NCBI GenBank assembly: GCA_032158295.1
Contig: CM063249.1
Location: 20,400,270 to 20,464,269, forward strand
Length of the DNA stretch: 64,000 bases
Reading direction: 5' to 3'
DNA from: Pycnopodia helianthoides
Lineage: Eukaryota; Echinodermata; Asteroidea; Forcipulatida; Asteriidae
The position numbers and the translations under genes were made by a program. Of the stretch, positions 12,089-23,575 are shown in pieces. Numbering within the stretch: the stretch's first letter is position 1; every line of letters starts with the position of its first letter. The notes below the pieces were generated by a model. The model was not told the DNA's origin. It saw only the letters and a program-made list of their open reading frames with translations, and did not search any database.

Positions 12089-12440
12089 TACATGTATGGT
12101 CTTCACAATCTCTGATCTCTGTGGCCATGATCTATGGTCTTCATGATCTATGGTCTTCATGATCTATGGTCTTCATGATCTATGGTCTTCATGATCTATG
12201 GTCTTCATGATCTCTGGTCTCAGCAGCCACAATCTGTGGTCTCTGTGGCTATGATCTAAATGTACAATGTATGGTATTCATGATTGTTGGTCTCAGAGGC
12301 ATTGATCTATGGTCTTCATGGTCTCTGGTCTCTGTGGCCAGGATCTATGGTCTTCTTATGATCTCTGGTTCCTGTTTTCATGATCTATGGTTTTTATAAT
12401 CTATGGTCTTCATGATATCATGTTTCTGCACCTATTGTGC
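12089..12440. repeat. ~38-bp minisatellite (right part, after the transposon)
   Basis: Same family as 7241-8812, with a run of short ATGATCTATGGTCTTC units at 12135-12210. It ends in ordinary sequence near 12420. Confidence 0.88.
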
Positions 12441-12857
12441 TACTGTTGCGCCTTGTAATATCTTTTTTTCTGGGGGGTTATTGTGTAACACACGATTCCA
12501 GACCTCTGTCAAGATTGTTATATGTGGCATTAAAAAAATGGACAGGCAGCTACATTGTCTCAATGGGAGGCAAGTCCAAGCATTCTGAGATTCCAGCCTA
12601 CCATGGCAGATCATTAATCGTGGCTTACGGCTGAGGTTCTCCGATTCATGGTGAGTGGCCACTTAATTTTCAACGAAATAAATCCAGTCTATTTGAACCT
12701 TGAAACGATTACTCTCCAGAAGCTAAAAAAATAGAAATACAAACCAGAATACGACCCAAAGTGGTTAAAAGTCTTTCATGTGAGCATGTGTAGCGAACTG
12801 TCTTTGGAACATTTTGGGCATTTGGAAAGTAAAAGATTCAACAACAAAAAATCTATA
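12441..12857. other. No gene seen
   Basis: Short open frames only. No splice-flanked exon recognised. Confidence 0.45.
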
Positions 12858-13823
12858 CAGTCGACTCCCATTATAACGAGCTCGCATATTACAAGGTTCC
12901 GGTCAATACAACGTTTTTTGCCGGTCCCGAACTGCCCCATGCGTGTTTCAACGCATTTAAATAGAGATTATACGAACACGGTAGTAGCGAGAACACGGTT
13001 ACAACAAGGTAATTTTGTCGGCCCGTTACGAGCAAAACATTGTTTTCAACCCTTCTGTAACAAGAATAATAAAAAACAACAACAAAGGAAATACCTTCAA
13101 CAGCCTGAAGATCATTATTTATGGCTTGTAAGACAATCAATAGAGGTGCTTACTGGACGCTATCGCTAGCAATACTAATCCAAAACTGGGGTCGGGAGTC
13201 AGCGAGCAGGTTGTTAATTCCAAACTCCGGACAGCGGTGGGATTAGGAGGCTCGCATGGTTCAAACAACAGAGCAGATTCCATACTAAGTCAGCATTCAT
13301 TAATTCTTGTGAAATCTTTAGAAAAGATACTATTCCATTGAGTTTACAAGTGCTTGATGTGCATTGGTGTGCATTTTCAGCAGAAAAAAAACCCCACCGC
13401 AACTGAAAAGCTAAAATATTTGCGCGATCAATATTTAATGCGACAGCAAGATTTCCCTGGGATCACGTGTTGAACCATCTTGCATTACACTGGTGGTTAC
13501 CAATGAGAATCAAGATTCAAAGGAAAAATTAACAGAGATTTTCGTAAAATATCTTACGTAATGCACACGAATGTCTGCTGCAACTTGCCGTTGAAATTTT
13601 CTCATTTCCTCAAGCTTAATTCATGCCATGTGCGAAAAACAAACATGGACTTATTCTGACATTTTCGAAGCTCTCCGGCCGCAAGTTGATTGATAGGTCA
13701 CGCACGAGTTTGAATGGGAGCTTTGCGCACAACTCTGCAGACTTGAATTGGGGTTGTGCTGCATTTATTACGATATCTTCAAAACTGAAACTCTGATTTC
13801 TCTGTATAAATGAGAGTCGACTG
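12858..13823 (+). mobile_element. Tigger-like element, 966-bp internally deleted derivative
   Basis: Starts CAGTCGACTCCCATTATAAC and ends AGAGTCGACTG, flanked by TA (12856-12857, 13824-13825). The left 550 bases align with the element at 28561; the right 200 bases are different, so the copies are separate deletion or recombination products. No coding capacity. Confidence 0.85.
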
Positions 13824-14297
13824 TATATTGAAAATTGCATGAAAATGCAGAGACACCACTCAGATCCAAGTCTGATTCCCTTCTCACTCGGCAACTAAGA
13901 GGGTTTGTTACTTGTATACATGTTTAAATGTACATTATTTGATCATGGATATGACTAGACCTACATGTACTGCCAAGTGACAATGAAAAAGCCTGGCTGC
14001 CTTGATGAACACTGCAAAGCTGGTTGGTTCGAATGTGACGTAACCAGCTTGTGCAATAGCTACAGTACATGTGCCGTAATGAAAGATGGGCATGATGGAC
14101 ATTGTCAATGCCTTTTGGAACAAGTTGTTGCATTTTCAAAATGGCATATAGACACATTACACATGTTGTTGCTTAAACACTTCACAGCAGTAGTTAAAAA
14201 AAATTATGTGCCTCTGCGCGGTATTATTGTTTTTCATTATAAATTAATACTTTGCTTTTGAGAATATCTTTGTCACAAAGTAATAGTCTGCCTTGTT
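13824..14297. other. No gene seen
   Basis: Contains a 98-codon plus open frame (13965-14261) with several cysteines but no splice or family support. Confidence 0.4.
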
Positions 14298-14853
14298 AGG
14301 CCAAATAAAAAAAAATACCAGTTGATCCTGATTTTCCCAAAAAGAGGAGGATGAGGGCCTTTTTATATTCTATTTTTAATTTTTTTTCCAAGATGGCCGC
14401 AAAGTATTTCAATTTTAAACAGGCCACCAAAGTAGCATGCGTTTTTTGTCCCCTACTGACCGTGCATACCAAGGCTTAAGAATTTTGCTTTTGGTGCGAA
14501 TTAACACACACACAAAGACCATCTCGCAGCTCACCCAGGGCCAGGCCTGTGAGTGGACCCTTAAAAAAAGAGCTGAAACACTGCATGATGTAAGAATGAT
14601 CGTGGAACGTCAAGTGAGCGCGCGTCACGCATTTCACTGGTCGAATTGGGGCACCCCATTGATTCAGTAACTAGGCTTACTTCACATTATTGTATGTTGC
14701 CAAGCATAGCTACATGTACATCAGGCAAAGAAAGAAAAAATAATGTTTTTTTATGAAAAAAAATAAATAAATAAAAAATAATTTTAAAAAAAGTGCGGCC
14801 TCAAAAAAGGATGGGGGCGGGGACGATCAACTGGTATTTTTTTTATTTGGCCT
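14298..14853. mobile_element. Terminal-inverted-repeat element, 556 bp
   Basis: Left end AGGCCAAATAAAAAAAAATA followed by CCAGTTGATC; right end GATCAACTGG followed by TATTTTTTTTATTTGGCCT. About 30 bp of inverted repeat, with TTA-like flanks. The interior is A-rich and has no transposase. The superfamily is undetermined. Confidence 0.7.
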
Positions 14854-15011
14854 TTACTAATTATTTACTTTTTTTCCAACCTTCCATTTTGTGTTTCCAA
14901 CTTCTTGTGGTCAAGCCATTCCCTTCTCTACAGTGTCCATAATCCCTGCCTACCCCCTTCCCCTTCTGAATGCTTCTTGCTTTTCTCTCTCCACTCTCTC
15001 TATTCATGTAT

Positions 15012-15120
15012 TTCCACTTGACTGCTCTTGTCACCCTTGTGTGCATGTATGCGTGTTGTCTTGTCATTTAGCCTTCGAGAAAGACTCTGCTAGGGTCGAA
15101 ACGTCAGGCCACTAACTAAT
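15012..15120 (+). repeat. Dispersed retroelement-like fragment (GAAACGTCAGGCC family), copy 1
   Basis: Shares with 38243-38355 a ~105-bp block ending GCCTTCGAGAAAGACTCTGC, TAGGGTCgAAACGTCAGGCC, ACTAACTAAT. GACTC...GGGTC can pair as a short stem next to GAAACG. This resembles 3' or terminal segments of Penelope-like retroelements; that assignment is from memory and tentative. Confidence 0.55.
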
Positions 15121-18001
15121 TTTTTACAAAGTAAAGACGTTAAACGCGCTCATAAAATGCACAATGTTTTTTTGTTCTCTTTTGATAAAATATGGATGGC
15201 AGCCTATTGATCTCTCATAATCCTTGTTTGTACAACAAAAGGACAAAGATTTGGAATCTGGGTATACACAATAACCCCCGGAAAAGGGGAGATTTTAAGG
15301 AGGAAATAAAGCGTCTCACAGTGAGCGCATGCCTTAGCACGCTACATAAAGGAATGTTCGGGTGTACATATGTACAAAACTGTCAACCAGCTTTCACCTC
15401 ATAGCAAAAAAATATTAAAGTGTTCATGAACAAAAAAAGGATTAATCATCCATATTCTTGTTTAGAAATTTGTGCATACATATCAATGTCTTCCAGCAAT
15501 AACTGGTTAAAACCTTCATTTACTTGTATTACTGAAGTTTCAAGAGGCTTTTTCTGCCCAAACTCCAAACTCAAGCAGCTGCTTTAGTATGCAAAACGAT
15601 ATGAACACAAACCCAACTATGTCATTAGACAAGCAGTACTAGGATGATTAATAACCACACAACACATACAAAGCTGCAGTGTGGTTGGTTTCAATTAATT
15701 TCCAAGGCCAAACCTATGCTTTGAAACAATGAGTGAAACGACTTACATGTATTTAAAGGACAGGTGGAGTAGAGAAAACTTGTGAAGAAGCTAAATTGAC
15801 ATGGTTTTTGCTAGATTTTGCAGGATGTTAGAAACATCAAGACAAAAGATTAAGTACCTATTTTGCGTACATGAGCATACCAGGGTTCTCCCCACATACA
15901 AGCTAGCGTATCGGCCCAATACGCATTTGAATTTTGTTCCACCTGTGACATTACATCATGAGCAAGGCCTGTTTTTGAGGTCGTTCCATGCGAGTAATTG
16001 GTAACTTTAAAACCCTCCGAGCAGCCACGGGAACAAACTCACATGCTGGATCCACGCAGCGCGCACGAGAGGCAGATTGTATTACGGGTAAATAACTGTG
16101 TTTTGGGGGCACAATTCTTGTTCTAATGGTCTGAACAGATGAATAGATGTTCCCTGGACCCACACACTAAAGATTCTCTGAAATTTACGCAATGGTTCAC
16201 TACTAATTTTCAAAACAGTACAATAAGTTTTTGTGCACAAAAATAGGGGGGCAATAGATTTTTGTGTTTACGTTATAACAGGGCTAGAATTTGGTGGGAA
16301 AATCCACAAGACCGCAGGGCTTGTTGCTCAGAATTTTTACTGGACCGGAACATTTTTTACAAGACCGAAGTCATCTGACTCTGAGAAGAAAAAAAATCTA
16401 AACACAATAAAAACGGACCAAAAGTTACATGTGTAACATGTTTTTTCATACTTCTGCGCCTGTGCAAGTTTTTCACTTGCAGATCGCTTAGGAGGCAGTT
16501 GGCCCTTGAAACCCCATCGAGAAATGACCACATACCTTCTTTTTTACATGACTTTTGCTGCCACAGAAAAAAAATGAAATAAGTTTTGACAGGTCAATGT
16601 CAACAACGTTGTCAAAATTTAACATACGAAGCAAGACGTGTGGAAACAAGACCTTACTTTTAATCCATGCAACACAGGGATGTGTGGTGTTGAAGCATAC
16701 AACCTAGACGTCATTAATACGATTTCAACACTTTATAATTCGTTGGTAAGGTGTTAGACTTGAAAGTGATTACATCCAATTTGTTGCACCACCACAGCGT
16801 GACATGTACATGGTCAGTGGTAAACGAATGAAGCGCAGTACTGTAGTGTTCCGCCGGGCACCAATACAAGCATCACGCATGCACGGAATGGAGGGTGCCG
16901 TTCGCTCGTCCCCCTGGGCGTCTAAGCCTATGGTTTGAGCCCAATGCAGTGTGGTGGTGGGCACGAGCAAGTTAAACTGGATAGGGAACTTCAGCACGAA
17001 TAATGGTCGGCCGGGTTGAATGTTCCGCGCTCGGAAATAATTTGACGACATGCAAGTAAAACAAAAACTTTTCAAACTGAGATTTAAATACATTTATTTA
17101 ATGAAAGATATTACATTTCATATTAATAATAATATTATTATGTAAATATAAAAAAAACAAGACCGCCGGACTTGTTCGTATAAAGTTTACTGGACCGACG
17201 CTAAAATCACTGGCCTCTCAAAACTTTCAACGACCTGTCCGATGATGTGTCAATTGTAAAAATCCAACATGCGGTTCACGAGTTATGATTTTTTACAAAT
17301 ATTAAACTTTGATTTGTTGTAATTCAAAACCTGATGACGTCATCATGACATCATCAAGTTTGTGTTGTCTTGATATTGAGGTTCAAATGTCTGATGAGTT
17401 TCAATGTTAAATTCAATTTCAATCTTGAGTTATGCCGTAGACAAGCCCGAAAATGATGTTTTTCAAGAAAAAAACCAAAGGCAAACTTCGACCAAGGGTA
17501 ACGACCCGGAAGTAAAGGTCATACGATTTTAAGGTTAACTTTTCAAATGTTGCCCATGTCTTGGTCTATCATATGCCCAAATATGAATATTGTAGCTATA
17601 ATATTCAGAGACATACAGGCATTGGCATGACGTCACTTTTTGAACTTAAATTGCTTGTAATTTGACACCCGATGACGTCATCATGACGCAACAACTTCTG
17701 TATCATCTGCTAGTTGCAATCTACCTACATGTAAAGTTTCAAGTTGATATAGGCCTCGCAACTATGCGTTTTTTTGTGGACAAAGCCCACTGAGAAGAAG
17801 AAAAACTAAAAAATAAAAAAATAAATTAAAAAAACGAACAAAAACAATGAGTTGTTCGCGCTGCTGCACGAACACCTCAAAAAACATACTATGCACATTT
17901 ACATGATTTACATGTACATTGTACAGTGGCTGAACAACCTGGGACACAATCTACAATTTACTCTTTATACCATTGGCCCACATACATGTACATGTACTTA
18001 C
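15121..18001. other. Probable intron 2 sequence of the GRK2/3-like gene; repeat remnants
   Basis: Includes two related stretches (near 16305-16375 and 17160-17230) sharing AAGACCGC-GG-CTTGTT and TTTACTGGACCG, probably one diverged repeat. No GRK exon was found here. Confidence 0.45.
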
Positions 18002-18078
18002 CAAGTTTTTGTTTGAAAATCTTCTCAAATGTTATTTCATCTCTCTCTTCCAGATATTTGTACATTACACTTCGTATG
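18002..18078 (-). CDS. GRK2/3-like: GRK2/GRK3-type kinase, exon 2 (start of RGS-homology region)
   Basis: Encodes the third base of Ser38, then [20 protein letters not shown] and F-K-Q-K-L, then the first base of a Gly codon. This matches GRK2 residues 38-63, just before and into the RGS-homology domain. Acceptor TTTGCAG and donor G|GTAAGT flank it on the minus strand, and phases match exon 1 exactly (2 bases + 1 base). The exon is 77 bp, too short to stand out as an open frame. Kinase, remaining RGS and PH-domain exons were looked for at lower coordinates and not found; they may lie beyond position 1 or have been missed by eye. Confidence 0.92.
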
Positions 18079-18366
18079 CTGCAAATAAGGAGAAAAAATA
18101 CAATCATTTAATAAAAAACTACATGTTTATGTACGACATGCTAGGATACTGCACAACTGTTTGAGTAAATCAAAAATGTTCAAGTACTTCACTGTATTAT
18201 CCGTGGCAGTTTGAATACAAAAGATGAACTGTACAAATTTATCCAGCTTGTTTCCCTTTTTAACCTGGGGAAAAAAAGTACATTGCATGTATTGGTGTGT
18301 CCTTGTTGTTCTAGGAGTGGTTGGAAGTTGCAGTTGATCATGAATCATGTATTATATAACTAAGAT

Positions 18367-18462
18367 CCAGATGATCAGGCTGAGAGCTGTAGGGAACATG
18401 GTTAGAAGAGGAGTCCAGATGATCAGGCTGAGAGCTGTAGGGAACATGGTTAGAAGAGGAAG
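18367..18462. repeat. 48-bp direct duplication
   Basis: CCAGATGATCAGGCTGAGAG... to GGTTAGAAGAGG occurs twice at an offset of 48 bases, within GRK intron 1. Confidence 0.85.
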
Positions 18463-21344
18463 GTGAAGGACAGGGGAGGATTAAAAGCATAAAAGGGAAA
18501 TCTGGCGGCAGTGATATTGAAATCAAAAGAAGGGTCTGTATATAACTGTATTGATCAAGTACTGTTAACAACTCCATAATGGGATACATTGTACAGTCAA
18601 AGAAAAAGTTGCATCTGTAGTCTTTACTGTTAATAAAGAATAGCCCCCCCCCCTCCTCCCTCGATTGGAGACAGCCTTATCCTTGAATGAAAACCACTGC
18701 ATAAGAAAAAACCTGTGAATATAAATGCATGAAATTCACTCATCACAAAAACCACCATAACCAGTGGAGCCGGAAGCGAGTTGATGGACTGCCCCATTGC
18801 TCTTATAGATGTACAGTACACGTTGTACATTTGTCCTTAACATCCATACATGGAGATATGTACATTGTACATTGCAAATTGTACAATGTACATGTACATA
18901 CATGTACATGTATGTACATCACATGTACATGTATGTACATCACCCGCACATTAATTTATGGCTAAACACATTGCCACAGAGCACCAATGCTCTCACAAAT
19001 GTGGATACACATGTTTACTTGATAATGTACGCTGGCATGCAGCTTAGTTTTTGTGCAGTTGGATGAATAGTCTGTTCACTGGAATACTGGTTAGAAACTA
19101 CAATAAGCACCGTAGTAAACATTTTGATGGTGTGCTTCCAATTGCAAAGGACCTTTTAGTAGGACTTTCTTTGCAGTCTTATGGATACTAGCAGTGATAA
19201 TTTTGACATAAATAGGACAAAACAAGTAGGAAAACAATTCTAAATTTAGAGCTAAAAAGTTTGAATCGTTTACCAATATGACCATGTAGAAAAAAACTCA
19301 TGCCTTCCCTGGATTGCATTTTTTTAAATAATTAAACAAGTCAAAAATAAATCTGACAGTTTGGCAAAACATTTCCTTATGGACATGTTACATCATGTAA
19401 ATCAGCTTTACATGTAACTGCGATATTAATGTATTAATGTACCTGAGTATCTTTTTAGTTGAAAAAAGAAAAACTAGGAATAGTATTTGTTGCAAAACAA
19501 ACCCAGGGGTTTTGGGTATGGGGGGATAACAAAATGAACGATTGAGAAGTGTATGATGTCATGGTGACCTTGTGTACATGTAGATTGTTATCTAAATAAT
19601 TCCCAAGATGGTGTATGAATTGTCCCGATTTAAAATGGCCAAGTTTAATTTTTGAAATGAACCTCTTGCTTGAGGGTGCTACATGTATACATGTCAATGA
19701 TGACCTCGTCAAGCCTATTTTCAGAAAGCTCAGACTTCAGTGACAATTTTGTACATAGAACATGTAGAAACCATGAAAATTCTTGATTAACTTTTGTAGA
19801 AAATAATTTATTTGTTTTACTTCCCGTTTGGATCGGTCAGACGGAAGGGTAAAATTTGGGATATTGTGTGCGCATGAAATTTGACACTTGAAATGAGCTA
19901 CAATGTCGCAAAGACTTTGAGTCTATGTCACATTGTTCAAAAGATACTATTTTTCAAACATTAGGCCCCTATCCTTTGATTTTATGTAAGTTGATACCTT
20001 ACAAATTAATACAAAATAATGGGAGCTGTCATGCATTTATTCAGATCCCTTTAACTTTGTGATGTGTCAACTTAGGCATTGCTACAATGTACGTATTGCG
20101 ATCTGGCAATGCCCAAGTCTACCTGTAACCGAGAATACACCACAAAACCTTGAATATTGTCAAGAAAGACCTGTGCCAAACACTTAATCTAACTAAATGT
20201 ACTGTTTTATAAGAATTAGTGAAGGAAAGGCCTATTTCCATGTTTATGTTTTCATTTGACCTTTCAACTGGATTGGAAATTTGTGAATTCTGTGCGTGAT
20301 TCCGAAGGCATTTAAATGTACACAAACAAAGTCACATTCTGACATCCCGCAAATCAGCAATTACTTACATACATGAGTGTAGACAAACACTCAAACACAT
20401 GCAAGCAAGATGAAGCCAGTCATTACAATAAGCCACTGGCTTGAATGATGTCTGTTACAATGCCTTGCAAGTGAATGCTCAATTTAGGATTTCTCAGACC
20501 AAATCTGGTGTTGCTACAACAATGTACATTTGTACATTAGTCACATGTATGCAAATGATGGCACACAATTCTATGCTAATCTAGAACTTGCTACACAAAA
20601 GTTTCCCCCAAACAATGTGATGCACATGTAAATGTACGTGTACATACTGCCTACATGTACATGTTTATGTGCGTTAAGTTGGGGGAAACTACATGTAGCT
20701 AATGGCAAATTAGGCTCAGTGTTACTGTGATTGCCATTGTTTTTATGGACACACTAAAATGTCAGCGCTGTTTTATGCGCTAACATTTGAACAATCTTTG
20801 GTCTGATAAAAAATACATTTTATTGATAAGCGCACTATGAAAATTTATACAATTGAACTCAGAAACTACAAGCATTGTAAATTGGATTTGATAAAACTGT
20901 AAAAAAACAAAAACAATGATCAGACATGTATTTTGTACAGTCCTAATTGGGCTGAATGCATTGTAAAAATTACCCCTAAATTGTTGAAATCTCTGCAATC
21001 CAAGACATTCTCATTGTATTTAGATCACCTTCAGGTGTAAAATGTATAATACATACGTACATGTAAATTTACTGCAAAACATAGCCTGGTAATCTGACAA
21101 GTTGTTACAGTACGTTTAATGGTCATTAATAAACACCTTGGAGAGTTTATGCACTCTGATTGGTCGAAGACTGGTCACGTGAGGGTGTATTAACATGTGG
21201 TATATGAAGACCGGCTCAGTGAACTAGCGAATAAATGGCCCCTTAACAAGCACATTGTTGTGTAAAATCCTATGCACTATGTGCTTGTTGCGCGCAACTA
21301 CCGGTATCAAATCAACTCATTTCTTTGTGCGTATTTATTTATTT

Positions 21345-21800
21345 ATTTTTTTTGAGCAGGACAGATGGTGCCGCGTGCGGAAACATACCACGCGTAGGCG
21401 TGAATGCGCAGACAATGTATCAATTTAGGGTAGCTGGTAGCGCATGAAACCAATATAATGCAAAGTCATAGTCTGGTTTTTGGAAAAATCTATAAACAGT
21501 TAGCTATGTGTAAGAGATTAGGTACATGTGTACCACACAAAAGTTGAACAGCCAAAGGATTGGCCCTTGAACATGAGTAGAACATTTCTAAAAATAAAGG
21601 CGAAAGAAAAATCACAAATTCTGACGAATTTTTTACAGTTTTTTCGTTATAAGGCATTTATTAATGGGAATAACAGTGCGATGAGCCGGTCTTCACTGCG
21701 TGGTAATGACCTTGGTTGGTGGCTGGCCGCTGTTAATCGGCCAACCACCAGCCCAGTCATTACCATGCAGTGAAGACCGGCTCATTGCACTGTTATTCCC
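21345..21800. mobile_element. Foldback transposable element, copy 2 (opposite orientation to copy 1)
   Basis: 21666-21800 is the inverted-repeat end (GGGAATAACAGTGCGATGAG... back to its complement), here with a shorter centre than copy 1. The preceding 320 bases are the reverse complement of 5993-6290, including GGTGCCGCGTGCGGAAACAT. It lies in GRK intron 1. Confidence 0.85.
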
Positions 21801-23163
21801 TAATTACAAACTAATACACTTTTAGATGACTCTCAACTTTGGGTACTGGTAAGGAAAGCTACAATGTACAAGTTGTCCTGAAAAGCTGTTCTCATTTTGA
21901 TCACAAGCAAGGGTCCCTTTTCCATGATGGCTGCTTTTCTGTTTGGAAATAAGCACCTGGCTGGGGTGTCTTATTGTTGATGGGAATGTGTCATGACTGT
22001 ACATTTGTAGCTCAAGGAGCCTTTAGACAACCTCAATTACAATAACTCAGTTACATCGTACACAAAGCTGTACATACATGTATGTACATGAAGTATACTG
22101 TAAATGACACAAATTTTGCAAATCTTTTCAACAAAAAGAAAGTTTGTTATAAACGTGGGTTGTTTCTTTTCTATCATACAAAATCATACATTTAGCCTAA
22201 AAACTTACATAACAGATCAATCCTACAGTCTAGTGTCTCGTCAGTGGAGTACATGTACATTGTAAAATAAGACTCTAAGGGTTTAGCATGTTATATCATT
22301 GCTCAAGGAGTAAGACCACTTTCAAGTGTGATTTGGTTTTTTTCCACAGTAATGAGGTTGTAACAATTTGACAATGAAAAAGATGTCTGCCTACATGTAA
22401 ATTTTCTCATTAAGTACATTATGTATATCAAGTCATTGCTGGTTGACAGACTGTAAACAGTTTTTATGAACCGAATATATTTTCAATTTTTACAAGGTTT
22501 AATATGTTTCTCAGAATGATGTCATTCTACGCTAACATGACACAAAGACAGGCCATGTTTGTCTCAAGGATTAAACAAGGTTGTTCTGATGAACGCATTT
22601 TTTGAAGGCGTTGTTCAAATTTACAATGTGCATGACGTCATCAACAATTATGCACAATTTTGTTATGACCTGAGCTTTTATTCATTGTCAAAAAAATGAA
22701 CTGCATGTGATATTATGTACATGTATGATGAAGTCATCAAAAATGTCCATGTCTAGAATTTCAAACAAGTGCATCTCTGAAAAAAATCCCTTTTTATGAA
22801 AAACTCACTCATTAATATCACCTTTTAATTAAGTCAAACCACACAACTGAAGAATCCAAGGTGCATTAAACTGGGAAAAAAAACCAACAAAGCTTCCAGG
22901 TGGACTATGTAATTTTTTGATTGTGAATCATACCAATCTAACCTTCACCAGAGGTCATGGCGCGCTTTTAATATACATGTACGGTGGAGTGCCTTTGAAC
23001 AGGAAATGATATGTGCAGGTGAAAAGGGAAATAAAATGAGACGTACCGAATTAATCTAGGTCGATTAACATAGTACAAATGAATTAGATTATCTCTCACA
23101 TGAGTGAAGCATTGTTAATGTACACAAATACGGGGAAAGAAGAGGTTGTTATTTTAATTTATT
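21801..23163. other. Intron sequence, nothing recognised
   Basis: A/T-rich with scattered TACATGTA words. Confidence 0.5.
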
Positions 23164-23575
23164 TTAAAGGCACTGGACACTATTGGTAATTACTCAAAAT
23201 TATTGTTAGCATAAAAACTTACTTGGTAACGAGCAATGGAGAGCTGTTGGTAATATATAAAACATTGTGAGAAACAGCTCTGAAGTAACATAGTTTTTGA
23301 GAAAGAAGTAATTTCTCAGTAAAATATTTGAATTGATTTCGAGACCTCATGCGTGAGGTCTCAAAATCGAAATAAAGTATAGATCTGAAAGCACACAACT
23401 TCGTGTGACAAGGGTGTTTTTTCTTCCATTATTATCTTGCAACTTCGACGACAAATTGAGTTCAAATTTTTCACAGGTTTGTTATTTTGTGCATACAAAT
23501 GTTGAGATACAACCAAGTGAGAAGACTGGTCTTTGACAATTACCAAAGGTGTCCAGTGTCTTTAATAATAAGTTT
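23164..23575. mobile_element. TTAA MITE, family 1 (412 bp)
   Basis: Left end TTAAAGGCACTGGACACTAT, right end complement of ACAAT-TACCAAAGGTGTCCAGTGTCTTTAA; both ends are at TTAA. TTAA target duplication is typical of piggyBac-type elements. No open frame of note. Confidence 0.85.

Noticed and set aside
12780..13169. 129-codon plus frame
   Set aside because: Crosses the border of the Tigger-like element; not a gene.
16770..17093. 107-codon minus frame
   Set aside because: Not recognised, no splice context; the surrounding sequence has features of decayed repeats.
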